The notes beneath the pieces were generated by a model. That model did not search any database, was not told the origin of the DNA, and worked only from the letters and a program-made list of their open reading frames with translations. Shown here one piece after another: positions 53,139 through 61,908 of a DNA stretch of 62,412 bases. The DNA is taken from positions 1 to 62,412 of the forward strand of contig JAFSIQ010000015.1 in assembly GCA_017439675.1 (NCBI GenBank), read 5' to 3'. The stretch is from Lachnospiraceae bacterium (GTDB taxonomy: Bacteria; Bacillota; Clostridia; Lachnospirales; Lachnospiraceae). Numbering within the stretch: position 1 is the first letter of the stretch; each line of letters starts with the position of its first letter. The position numbers and the translations under genes were made by a program.

Positions 53139-53285
53139 TTACTTCTTGCTCACCAACAACGTATCTAGTATCTCATGAATCTGTTGTTCCCTCGACCCAT
53201 TAAATGAAATATAACCGATGTACTGGTCATCGGCAACCATCACATATGTATATCTGTATAAACATCTACCAGATAAATGAGTAAA
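53139..53285 (-). pseudogene. C-terminal remnant of an unidentified gene
   Basis: Minus-strand reading gives protein-like text ending in ADDQYIGYISFNGSREQQ then IHEILDTLLVSKK and a stop at 53139. It runs in a different frame from the end of the DUF3592 gene, which it overlaps, and has no proper start. Spacing to the following gene is that of an operon. Probably the tail of a larger gene lost by deletion. Confidence 0.4.
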
Positions 53286-53793
53286 ACAAGGATTCTAACA
53301 ACCACACCCCTGCGCCGAGCAGAATACACAAACCACCCACAACATATAAAATAATCATGGTAAGCATATATCCTTTGCCATTCGACAATGTAGACTGCTG
53401 TGGGTTTTCTGGGTTATAGTACACTGAAACCATTTTTCCTATCCACGACTTCACCGCACCCTTATTATATCGCACGCCATCCGCACGCATATACTCTTTT
53501 CCATCAACCACATAGCGATAGACTTTGTGGTACATATTTGCAGTAGGTGGGTCGTCAGCCCTTCTTGACCTAGTACCTGCCCGCATCTCCACACCACCGA
53601 CACTAAATTGTTCTACATTCGCCACGTCCTCTCTTGGCTGATTGAATTCTGATGCATCCCACACCATATCCACAATCTGCCCTTGCACCTTATTACTGGC
53701 AAAACGACGCACATTCTTATATGGAATAATGAATACCAATCCAACAATAATTGCAATGAAACCCATACCAATAAAAACAATTCCTGCTATCAA
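53266..53793 (-). CDS. DUF3592-type membrane protein
   Basis: 175 residues with a TTG start (AGGAGG six or seven bases before it). One helix at about 2-24 (IAGIVFIGMGFIAIIVGLVF) and another at about 140-165 (MLTMIILYVVGGLCILLGAG) flank a soluble outside domain. That part has the DUF3592 pattern RYVVDGKEYMRADG and GKMVSVYYNPENPQQS. Family function unknown. It overlaps the remnant at 53139-53285, which suggests its own C-terminus may also have been set by the same deletion. Confidence 0.75.
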   Translation of the reverse strand: MIAGIVFIGMGFIAIIVGLVFIIPYKNVRRFASNKVQGQIVDMVWDASEFNQPREDVANVEQFSVGGVEMRAGTRSRRADDPPTANMYHKVYRYVVDGKEYMRADGVRYNKGAVKSWIGKMVSVYYNPENPQQSTLSNGKGYMLTMIILYVVGGLCILLGAGVWLLESLFYSFIW

Positions 53794-53885
53794 AATGATT
53801 TCCTCCTGTTACCTAAACATTCTATTGTTCAATATCATTCACTATCGAGTAGTACTCCCAATATCGTGGTAAAATCTTATTATAA

Positions 53886-54101
53886 TTACAGTAAATAGTC
53901 CAGCACTTTTTCGTTACAAGCACGCAACCTGATGTTGCATTCTGCTATTGGTATATAGTATCTTTTTGCACGAATTTCTTCTACCAACTGTCGTACCAAT
54001 TTGCCCTCCTCTGCACTATCATATTCTGTAAATACATTTTGTACCAATTCCAGTGACGAGAACAAATATTTCTTTTCCATTGCTTTGATAATACGTTTCA
54101 T
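53886..54101 (-). CDS. Small protein downstream of the MutS-like gene
   Basis: 71 residues from the ATG at 54101, chosen because GGGAGG precedes it; a longer form would overlap the MutS-like gene. Mainly helical and charged (KRIIKAMEKKYLFSSLELVQ), no membrane helix, no recognised family. Starting 20 bases after the MutS-like stop, it is probably co-transcribed with it. Confidence 0.55.
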   Translation of the reverse strand: MKRIIKAMEKKYLFSSLELVQNVFTEYDSAEEGKLVRQLVEEIRAKRYYIPIAECNIRLRACNEKVLDYLL

Positions 54102-54120
54102 TTTTAACAACCTCCCTATT

Positions 54121-56022
54121 CTATTCCTCATACTCAATTACATCATCTGTATATTTTCTTTCCATGTTGTGTCGCTTCTTCCGATTTTCAACGGTATCAA
54201 ATATAATTGAAAAATCATAATCCTCTGGATAAAGCTCCGTTGCTACCACTTGCAGTTTTACTCGCTTATGATTAATCCAAATTTTTTTATTCGGCAGTTG
54301 CACCCTTAACACGCCTTTTTCGTTAATTGGTTCACACACAATCCCTATTTTTTTCTCAGGATAAACCATTACACTGTCACCAATGTTATATTTGGTGCTA
54401 AGTGATTTTTTGTTTTTCGGTTTTTGTGTTTTGGAAATCCTAGTTGTATTTCTTTTCACAAGCTCGCTTTCTGGTTTTTGAAACTTATAAGAGTCGACCG
54501 CATCCTCGCCATAAGCCGCGCAAACCGCCACTCTTAACATTTCATTTGGCATTCCTAATCTATCCGCAATATAAAATGCACAGCTTTCTCCCGCTTCTCC
54601 GATTACCATCTGGTAAGTCGGTTTCAAGGTTTCCTTATCGAATTCCATTCTTGCATTGACGATGCACTCCGTCTTGCTTGCATATTCCTTCACCTCTGGG
54701 TAATGGGTTGTCACCAAAAAAACGGCACCACTTTTTCTAATTTCTTCTAAGATTGCAATTGCAATTCCCATACCTTCTGTTGGGTCCGTACCAGAACCCA
54801 ACTCGTCCATGATAACAAAACTATCCTTATCCGCTTCCCTTAAAACTTCAAGCACATTTGTTATATGTGCAGAAAATGTAGATAGATTTTCGGACAAATT
54901 CTGTCCATCGCCAATGTCACACAGATACGAACTATTCATGCATATATCTGCCTGTTCACATGTGACGTGCAATCCACATTGCGCCATCATGCAATTCAAC
55001 ATAACCGTCTTAATAGCTACCGTTTTTCCTCCTGTATTCGGTCCTGTTATCACAATACCACGTACATTTTCTCCTATATCAAACTGCAATGGTACTGCAT
55101 TTGTCTTGTCCATCAAAGGATGTCGCGCCTCAGCGAGTTTGATTCTACGCTCTGTATTTATCACTGGTTCTATTGCATCCATATCAAGACTTAATTTCCC
55201 TTTGGAGAATATAAAATCTAATTTTTCAATCATTATCAAATTTGCATTCAAGATAGACGCTGCTGACAATACAATTGCGGATAAGGTATATAAAATGCGA
55301 TACACCTCATTTTCTTCGCTTATCTTAAGCAACTGCAGTTCTTCATAATATTTTGCAACACTTGATGGCTCAATAAAAAGAGTACTACCCGTAGAGGACT
55401 TATCGATAACACTACCTGTTATCTTAAGCCTGTATTCTGCTTTCACAGGAAGACATATCCGCCCATTTCGATATGTACAATAGTTATCCGCCATATAAGC
55501 CTTATGAGTACGCATAATTTGTTGTGCCTTCTGCTTCATCTGTTCTTCACATTTGATTATCTCATTTCGTATCTGCCCTAATTCCTTTGACGCATAATCG
55601 TCCACACCGCCATTTCGGATTTTACTACCAATTTCTTCACGTAACTCCGAAATGCAATCCAGATTTTCCTCATAATATGCCAAGGAGTTGTTATATACTT
55701 TTCCTCTTTCCAGATAATCCTTCAAGCGCTTTATTGCAACTAAGACTTTTTCCACCCGCTCTAGCTGATATGGTGTTAAGCAATCCCCCTTTTCTACAAT
55801 CAGCAGAATATTTTTTATTTCTGCAATATTCTGTAAGGGTGGATTTCCTGTTTTTTCAATCAATTCTCTAGCATCTGTAGTGTCTCTTAATTGCTTTTTC
55901 AACTCATTTTCCGAAAAACACAATGAAGTCTCTCTGATTCTTTCTTTTGCCCAATCTGTAATGGCCAAATCAGCCCATATTTCTTTTACTTTATTAAATT
56001 CAATTTGTCTATCTATATTCAT
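54121..56022 (-). CDS. MutS-family ATPase lacking a Smr domain (MutS2-like)
   Basis: 633-residue DNA-binding ATPase. It has the middle clamp/lever regions and the ATPase of MutS2: NGRICLPVKAEYR and GSTLFIEPSSVAKYYEE are MutS2-like, Walker A is ITGPNTGGKTVAIKT, and Walker B is FVIMDELGSGTDPTEGMG followed by VTTHYPEVKEYA. The C-terminal Smr nuclease domain of true MutS2 (about 780 residues) is absent; the tail after about 540 is a short strand region. So it may act on branched DNA or ribosomes without the cutting part. AAGGAG precedes the ATG. Confidence 0.88.
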   Translation of the reverse strand: MNIDRQIEFNKVKEIWADLAITDWAKERIRETSLCFSENELKKQLRDTTDARELIEKTGNPPLQNIAEIKNILLIVEKGDCLTPYQLERVEKVLVAIKRLKDYLERGKVYNNSLAYYEENLDCISELREEIGSKIRNGGVDDYASKELGQIRNEIIKCEEQMKQKAQQIMRTHKAYMADNYCTYRNGRICLPVKAEYRLKITGSVIDKSSTGSTLFIEPSSVAKYYEELQLLKISEENEVYRILYTLSAIVLSAASILNANLIMIEKLDFIFSKGKLSLDMDAIEPVINTERRIKLAEARHPLMDKTNAVPLQFDIGENVRGIVITGPNTGGKTVAIKTVMLNCMMAQCGLHVTCEQADICMNSSYLCDIGDGQNLSENLSTFSAHITNVLEVLREADKDSFVIMDELGSGTDPTEGMGIAIAILEEIRKSGAVFLVTTHYPEVKEYASKTECIVNARMEFDKETLKPTYQMVIGEAGESCAFYIADRLGMPNEMLRVAVCAAYGEDAVDSYKFQKPESELVKRNTTRISKTQKPKNKKSLSTKYNIGDSVMVYPEKKIGIVCEPINEKGVLRVQLPNKKIWINHKRVKLQVVATELYPEDYDFSIIFDTVENRKKRHNMERKYTDDVIEYEE

Positions 56023-56110
56023 CTTTCTTCTCTCCTTTTATATCTATCACCATTAGTTGATTGCGAAACTCTTTAAAAATAATATTAGATTATGCAGATT
56101 TAACAAGCAC

Positions 56111-56153
56111 AAAGACCATAGCTACCTTATACGCATAAGATACTATGGTCTTT
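56111..56153. terminator. Perfect hairpin upstream of the MutS-like gene
   Basis: AAAGACCATAG and CTATGGTCTTT form an 11-bp stem with an inner CTTAT/ATAAG stem. No T-run follows in either direction. Confidence 0.4.
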
Positions 56154-56230
56154 CACATTCTCTATGAATATATCCGTGGAGAACATTTTACTTCATACGG
56201 AATTTCCTCCCAAGGAATTATCCTCTTATG

Positions 56231-56260
56231 AAAAAATAGCATGGCCAAACAGCCATGCTA
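56231..56260 (-). terminator. Intrinsic terminator after the GH3 gene
   Basis: TAGCATGGC and GCCATGCTA pair perfectly over six bases; TTTTTT follows on the minus strand. It lies about 205 bases past the GH3 stop, giving an unusually long 3' region. Confidence 0.82.
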
Positions 56261-56465
56261 ATATTATCTACGGAATCTATATACCACAATATTAAGCATT
56301 TGTAAGGCGAAAATGCTGACAACACTCGTCGTCAACAAACGGGCACACCTCTAGCGCAAACTAAAAATCACCCTTGCAATATTTATCTTGCAATTTTCTC
56401 CATTACAATCACACTTAACAAACAAAGTCCTCCTAAAATTTTTTCTCATTATACCGCACTACATA

Positions 56466-58361
56466 TTATTGGTCAAGTCCAAATCCCTGTTCCAACCAAA
56501 CGTTGCCACTAGAAATATCATTTACACTTGCATACCATGGCATAGAAAGTTTTCCAGTAAATGGTGCTTTTCCCACAAGCACATTGGCGACTCCGGTTCC
56601 CTCCGAGCCAGGAAGTCCACACATAACAATGCCAGACCATTTGTCTTTATACTCGTCAATGATAACATTTCTACCTGCCACTATAAGGGTAACAATTGGT
56701 TTTCCCAGTGAATCTGCAAGCTCAATCGCTTTTTGATTCTCTTCCAAGCCCAAATTTCCAGTTATGGATAAATCCTCTGTATCTCCATGCCATTCAGCAT
56801 ACGGCAACTCTCCTAAGCAAAGTAACGTTACATCAGCCGAATCTGCTTCCTTCTCATCCGTCACAATGGTAATATCATACCCCTTAGCAACCTCTTCTAA
56901 GCCTTCCAAAATCGTAGTGGTTTCCGGAATAAATTCTTCGCCCCACTCCTCATCCGTAGAACCTGTCCATGCCCTTGTCCAACCACCGCATTGCACTCCA
57001 CTGTCATTTGCAGCAGGTCCAGTCACAAAAACCTTCATTCCCTTCTTCAATGGTAGAATACTATCTTCGTTTTTAATAAGCACCTGACTTTTTTCAACCA
57101 ACTGCTCAGCCAGTTCCCGATACTCCTGCGAGCCAGTTTCTTTCTGTACAGTAGAAATATTGTCTAGATATGGATCATCGAAAAGTCCTGCATCTAGCTT
57201 AAGCTGAATAATACGTGCAACCGCCTCATCCATGCGCGCCTGAGAGATACTTCCCTCTTCTACTGCTTCTACTAAATATTGCGCACACTCATCATACGTA
57301 TCCGGCTCCATAAGCCAATCGATACCAGCATTTACGCATGTAATAATCTGCTGCTTATAATCTGTAGTGCTCGTTATGTTTTGCACAGAATTCCAGTCAC
57401 TGACAATAACACCCTCAAAACCAAGCTCACCTCTTAGCACATCTGTGAGATAATGGGTATTCTCATGCATTTTCACCCCATTTAAAGCACTGTGACTAAC
57501 CATGATGGATTGAACTCCCATATCGATAAGACTCTTATAGATAGCTAGTTGTTCCTCAATCTCATTTTGACTGAGTTCCGCATTTCCACGGTCAATCAAA
57601 CGATCATATCCTTCGCTTTGCTCACCGGTTCCGTAACTAACACTACCGTCACCAAGAAAATGCTTAGCGCATGCCACAACACCGCCGTCTAAGAGTCCTT
57701 GTGTATAAGACGAACTAAGTGTCTTTACAAGTTCCACATCAGAGGAATAGCTTTCATAAGTTCTCCCCCAACGAGGGTCCTCCGCCACTGCAACACAAGG
57801 CGAATAATTCCATATCATATTGCTAAGTTTGATTTCATCTGCAACTGTCAGTCCCATCTGGTAAGTAAGCTCGGTGTCATTTGCTGCTCCTATATTGATA
57901 TTGTGCGGAAAGATAACCGTATCCAAACAATAATTGACTCCATGCACCGAATCTTGACCGTAGATAAATGGAATTGGCGAATCTGCTTGCAACGCATATC
58001 GTTGATATCCATCAACAACCTCTCCCCATTCTTGTGCCGTGTGTTCCGTCGGTGCATACTGGGAAAGAATACTTCCATAACAATATTCCTGCATATCATA
58101 ATTATGCGTATTGTAAATAGCAGGAATCACCATTTGATAAGCCTTTTCCTCATTGCTCAATGTTGCAGTAATCTCTTCCGCCGTCATGCCTGCGTATACA
58201 TTTACATATGCTTCTGCGGACTCTGTTTTGGTTTCCGCTGCACTCCCATTTGACTCCGCTGTAGTTCCCTCTGTAGGAATCGCATCTTGCCCCTCAAAAC
58301 AACCTGTAGTCAAAACCAACGCCGTAATCAAAAAAATTGCTATAATTCTTCTAATTCTCAT
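56466..58361 (-). CDS. Glycoside hydrolase family 3 beta-glucosidase lipoprotein
   Basis: Secreted, lipid-anchored beta-glucosidase or related exo-enzyme. From the ATG at 58361 (GGAGGG before it) 631 residues. The signal ends in a lipobox ALVLTTGC, so the Cys near 20 should carry the lipid. The GH3 N-domain has FIYGQDSVHGVNY, GVVACAKHFLGDGS and the nucleophile Asp in EGVIVSDWNSVQ. The C-domain begins near 420 with LVEKSQVLIKNEDSILPLKK. It would cleave beta-glucans or cello-oligosaccharides at the cell surface. Monocistronic by its position. Confidence 0.92.
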   Translation of the reverse strand: MRIRRIIAIFLITALVLTTGCFEGQDAIPTEGTTAESNGSAAETKTESAEAYVNVYAGMTAEEITATLSNEEKAYQMVIPAIYNTHNYDMQEYCYGSILSQYAPTEHTAQEWGEVVDGYQRYALQADSPIPFIYGQDSVHGVNYCLDTVIFPHNINIGAANDTELTYQMGLTVADEIKLSNMIWNYSPCVAVAEDPRWGRTYESYSSDVELVKTLSSSYTQGLLDGGVVACAKHFLGDGSVSYGTGEQSEGYDRLIDRGNAELSQNEIEEQLAIYKSLIDMGVQSIMVSHSALNGVKMHENTHYLTDVLRGELGFEGVIVSDWNSVQNITSTTDYKQQIITCVNAGIDWLMEPDTYDECAQYLVEAVEEGSISQARMDEAVARIIQLKLDAGLFDDPYLDNISTVQKETGSQEYRELAEQLVEKSQVLIKNEDSILPLKKGMKVFVTGPAANDSGVQCGGWTRAWTGSTDEEWGEEFIPETTTILEGLEEVAKGYDITIVTDEKEADSADVTLLCLGELPYAEWHGDTEDLSITGNLGLEENQKAIELADSLGKPIVTLIVAGRNVIIDEYKDKWSGIVMCGLPGSEGTGVANVLVGKAPFTGKLSMPWYASVNDISSGNVWLEQGFGLDQ

Positions 58362-58444
58362 AATGCATACCCTCCTATAATATCTCAAATTCATACTTCT
58401 TATAATATTTGCATATTGCTTCTATTTCGTATTCCTCAGTCCTT

Positions 58445-59575
58445 TTATCCCTTCTTTTTCTCTAATACAATTCTCTTCACTTTATTAATTGCAATCGCGA
58501 TTACAATTGTTGCGCCCATAATACCACTGCTATACACATGAATATTTTGATTCCATTTCATTGTATCAAATACCAGTATAAATAGATTTTGTAGTAAGAT
58601 TACCTCTAATGAGATTTCTCCTAAAAATACCAATACTTTATTGTGAACCTTCACCTTCATCATGAGCAAAAACAACATCATTTCAAAAAATATCACCATA
58701 GGAAGTTGAACTGCTAACGTCAATGCTTTGTCATCATATGCATTGTTCACAATCGTTTCTGTCCAATATCCGTAATGATCCAACATATACCGTGTCAATG
58801 TAGCAAGCCCAATAAAGCCAACAATCGCAACTAATAACACCATATAATAATATTTCTTCAACCAATTCACAATCGGGCAATAAAACCGTGCTATTAGCAT
58901 TCCTAAAAAGAACAAGAACGTTGTATTATACCACCATTCTCCCTCTAGCCAGTTAGACTGTGTACTACCTTCTAAGTCATGCCCCGTAAAAAATCCTGCT
59001 ATCATCAAGGTAACAACTACTAGAAACATGATAATATACCGCCATTTATCTTTCTTTACAAATCGAAACACCAGATAAAACATAATATACAAATACATAA
59101 TTTCAACAGCAAACCACATGTGGTCATTCAGTAGCACAACCCCGAAAAATGCTTGCACCAGCTTTTCCATCGGAAACTTCTGCCCTAGCAATAATGCCGT
59201 GAACATATACGCATAATTACAGATAAAAAATGGCACTAAAACCGTCCATATACGACGAATTAGAAAGTTATCCAAGTACCGCTCCTTTTCTCGGAAGCTT
59301 GTAATCAAACCAAATCCCGAAAAGAAAAAGAAAAAACCTACAAGCCATGTTCCCACATCTTCGTAGCCGACGAGCTCTCCCTTATACCCACTCTCATTTA
59401 CCAAGCGTTGTGACAAATGATGTAACATAATTACAACTGCAAACAACCCTTGAATTCCTTTTGTTGTATTCCGGTCATGGGGTATGCTTACAAATTCTTT
59501 GTTTTTCGCGAAGGAGATTCCTGGTATCATAATTGCAACCAATACCATTGTATATATCAAAAATGTAGCGTTCAT
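58445..59575 (-). CDS. Acyltransferase 3 family membrane protein (second)
   Basis: Ten- to eleven-helix membrane O-acyltransferase of 376 residues. The conserved N-terminal segment reads GIQGLFAVVIMLHHLSQRLV with the family His. WLVGFFFFFSGFGLITSF is the second motif. It differs enough from the one at 22314-23348 to be a separate branch. The start overlaps the regulator gene's stop by four bases (ATGA), so the two are translationally coupled. Substrate unknown; a cell-surface polysaccharide or lipid is likely. Confidence 0.85.
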   Translation of the reverse strand: MNATFLIYTMVLVAIMIPGISFAKNKEFVSIPHDRNTTKGIQGLFAVVIMLHHLSQRLVNESGYKGELVGYEDVGTWLVGFFFFFSGFGLITSFREKERYLDNFLIRRIWTVLVPFFICNYAYMFTALLLGQKFPMEKLVQAFFGVVLLNDHMWFAVEIMYLYIMFYLVFRFVKKDKWRYIIMFLVVVTLMIAGFFTGHDLEGSTQSNWLEGEWWYNTTFLFFLGMLIARFYCPIVNWLKKYYYMVLLVAIVGFIGLATLTRYMLDHYGYWTETIVNNAYDDKALTLAVQLPMVIFFEMMLFLLMMKVKVHNKVLVFLGEISLEVILLQNLFILVFDTMKWNQNIHVYSSGIMGATIVIAIAINKVKRIVLEKKKG

Positions 59576-60162
59576 TCGTTTTCCTCCTCGATACTATTCT
59601 GTAATATATGTAAATAATCTGTAAGTCCTTCCTGCAATCCCTGTTCCTCTAAGTCTTCTATTATTTGCTCTAGTGCGGCATCCGGATTGACAAACATCTC
59701 TTCTCCCACTTCATTTACTGTAATTTCATACGCAACGGATGCACGATCTAAAGTAACTTCTTTATACGTCTCATCAGACATAATATTGCGGACATTCAAA
59801 ATGAGAGAAATCAAAAACATAGTGACAACACAAAGCGTTAAAATAATCCCTTTATTTTTCTTATGTTTTTGGGTAATCTCATCATCTGATAAACTGATGG
59901 ACTCATCAATCATTTTCTGTGCATCCTGCATAGAGATAGTGGTATCTGGTTCTATCCGTTCACCCTTAAGGAGCTCCATTACAGACACTTCAAATAAAAC
60001 GGCAATGGGCTCCAACATAGATATATCAGGATAGCTCAATCCTCGTTCCCATTTTGAAATCGCTTTATCTGTAAGCCCCAAGGCATCTGCCATTTCCTTT
60101 TGCGTCATACCATGCTCTTTCCTTAAGGCCAATATAAATTCTCCCATTTTTTCTTTTTCCAT
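59572..60162 (-). CDS. Membrane-bound XRE-type regulator
   Basis: 196 residues. The helix-turn-helix (about 8-62) reads LRKEHGMTQKEMADALGLTD with KAISKWERGLSYPDISML. A charged linker leads to one membrane helix (about 107-125, IILTLCVVTMFLISLILNV). The rest, about 70 acidic residues, lies outside or is a short tail. Such anchored regulators can respond to envelope state. It overlaps the acyltransferase gene by four bases and probably controls it. AAAGGGG precedes the ATG. Confidence 0.85.
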   Translation of the reverse strand: MEKEKMGEFILALRKEHGMTQKEMADALGLTDKAISKWERGLSYPDISMLEPIAVLFEVSVMELLKGERIEPDTTISMQDAQKMIDESISLSDDEITQKHKKNKGIILTLCVVTMFLISLILNVRNIMSDETYKEVTLDRASVAYEITVNEVGEEMFVNPDAALEQIIEDLEEQGLQEGLTDYLHILQNSIEEENE

Positions 60163-60260
60163 GGCAATCCCCTTTCTGTCGTATCTAAAATGCTAACATA
60201 AACCCAAAAAACCTGCAATCGACCGTTGGTAGAGTCTATATTTCATCTAAAAACACCTGT

Positions 60261-60302
60261 AAAATAAAAGCTACTGATGACGTATATACGCCATCAGTAG
60301 CT
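60261..60302 (-). terminator. Intrinsic terminator of the CAP-domain gene
   Basis: AGCTACTGATG and CATCAGTAGCT pair with an inner CGTATATACG palindrome; TTTTATTTTA follows on the minus strand. Past the stop at 60310. Confidence 0.85.
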
Positions 60303-60309
60303 GAACTCT

Positions 60310-61659
60310 TTATTTAATCTTCACTTTCTTACTCTGCCCTTTCCCCTTGAATAATGCCTTGTATTTCTTTAACTTACTCTTAGGAACTTTGATAGTCGCT
60401 TTCTTCTTAATTCCTTTAAAGGCATTCTTACCAACTGATTTCAGCTTAGTAGACTTCACTGTAATTTTCTTGAGATTGCTACAATTAGCAAATGCCTCAC
60501 GTCCAAGGCTTATTACATTCTCACCAATCGTTACTTCTGTTACCTTTGTTATACTTTTAAACGCCTGGCTTTCAATCTTGGTAACTTTATATTTTTTGCC
60601 ATCAATTTTGATAGTCTCGGGAATTGTAACCTTCTTCTTGTTCGCTCCTTTAATAAGGGAAACTGTTTTCTTCGCTTTATCTGTTACTTTAAACTGACAA
60701 CCATTACGAGTTACTATTGAGCCTTTCTTAACCTTTATTTTGATTTCCTTTGTTGCTTTTAATTGCGGATAGTCTTTTAAAGCAACCGTAACTTTCACAG
60801 TTCCTCCATCCATACATTGAATTCCCTTATCCGTTAATTTTAACTTGCTTCCCTTAAAGGATATTTCATATTCTGATTTGTCAAGAGTATGCGGAGGGGC
60901 ATATGTTTTACCTTGGCGTACTGTATAATTCAAAGATGCGCTGACGTTAAGATATTCACCTACATAATATTCATCAACGCCTGAACCTACTGCGGTAATC
61001 CCAAAACTTATATCATCATACATTTTAGGATTCACTTTAGCTGTAAACTTTTTGCTATAATTCTTTCTATCATAGCAGCCCATCTTATCCCATTCCACAG
61101 GCTTATTATTGGATGGATTATACAAATCAAAACCATTTTCGTGATAAACCTCTTCTACACAAAATACTTGAGCCCAACAACCATTCGCACGTCCAAAACC
61201 AACATATTTGTACTGTGGGTCAATCATCGTCTCATAATGCCCTGAAGAATTAACAAGAGACTGTGTAGCGCTTTTTGCAGAACCACCTCCACAAAGATTT
61301 TCTCCATATATATAATAACTAAGCGATTCAGGCGCAGAACCATCTGGTCTTATGTGTTCAAAATAAATGTTAGCTTCTGCTGCGCGTTGCATCGCCACAT
61401 CCATCAATTCATCTTTCATAATAAGTTCAGGTGCACCGACCTTTCTTCTCTCTGCATTAACATACTCTAGCATTTTATAAGCTTCCTCGTAATCGTATGT
61501 TACTGGATATGAAATCTCAATCGGATTACTTGTATACATTTCACTTGAGTCTGTAACCCAACCAGAACCATCCCAATATGTATAACTATCTGCTTGTACG
61601 TCCATCTTTGTTATTAGTAACATCATCATTGCTACTACTATCCATATAAACTTCTTCAT
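60310..61659 (-). CDS. Secreted CAP/SCP-domain protein with leucine-rich repeats
   Basis: 449-residue secreted protein. Signal peptide KKFIWIVVAMMMLLITKMDVQA. The CAP (SCP/PR1) domain covers about 55-175: AYKMLEYVNAERRKVGAPEL, then AAEANIYFEHIRPDG and GENLCGGGSAKSATQSLVNS with HYETMIDP; the usual His and Glu of the CAP cavity are visible. A strand-rich region (about 180-300) follows, then a basic BspA-type leucine-rich repeat tail (ITKVTEVTIGENVISLGREA and so on) very rich in Lys. CAP proteins of gut Clostridia are surface or secreted factors without known reaction. AGGAG precedes the ATG. Confidence 0.85.
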   Translation of the reverse strand: MKKFIWIVVAMMMLLITKMDVQADSYTYWDGSGWVTDSSEMYTSNPIEISYPVTYDYEEAYKMLEYVNAERRKVGAPELIMKDELMDVAMQRAAEANIYFEHIRPDGSAPESLSYYIYGENLCGGGSAKSATQSLVNSSGHYETMIDPQYKYVGFGRANGCWAQVFCVEEVYHENGFDLYNPSNNKPVEWDKMGCYDRKNYSKKFTAKVNPKMYDDISFGITAVGSGVDEYYVGEYLNVSASLNYTVRQGKTYAPPHTLDKSEYEISFKGSKLKLTDKGIQCMDGGTVKVTVALKDYPQLKATKEIKIKVKKGSIVTRNGCQFKVTDKAKKTVSLIKGANKKKVTIPETIKIDGKKYKVTKIESQAFKSITKVTEVTIGENVISLGREAFANCSNLKKITVKSTKLKSVGKNAFKGIKKKATIKVPKSKLKKYKALFKGKGQSKKVKIK

Positions 61660-61839
61660 AGAACCACTCCTCTCATGACAATCAACTATATTAACCTAAT
61701 TATATAATATTACCTTCTATAAACCAAACATTTCATCATATATCCCTAAATCATCTTGCATCTATACTTTGTGTAATGCACTTTCAAGACACATATTTCT
61801 GATATTCTTTAGTATCATGGTTTCGAGGAAACACTATGT

Positions 61840-61902
61840 GTATCACGGCTCGAATGAGCTTAGGTAGGCGAACAAGAAACGGTGGGGCGATGGGTGTGAT
61901 AC
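61840..61902. other. GC-richer hairpin region after the Fic gene
   Basis: GTATCAC and GTGATAC pair across about 50 bases that include a small GCTC-ATTC-GAGC hairpin on the minus strand. The stretch is richer in G than its surroundings. No T-run follows, so it is not a plain terminator. Nothing known was recognised. Confidence 0.3.
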
Positions 61903-61908
61903 GGTTTT

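Larger units (their letters stand above)
56023..56465. other. Gene-free region with hairpins
   Basis: 443 bases between the GH3 gene stop and the MutS-like gene start, both on the minus strand. It contains a terminator (56231-56260), another perfect hairpin (56111-56153) and an AGCATTT/AAATGCT hairpin near 56296-56319 followed by GCTGA, faintly like the repeat family at 37132. A weak promoter for the MutS-like gene (TTGTTA, then TATTAT) may lie near 56070-56100. Confidence 0.6.

Noticed and set aside
61840-61902. tRNA-like fold near the right edge
   Set aside because: No acceptor, T-arm or anticodon pattern; only a 7-bp closing stem.
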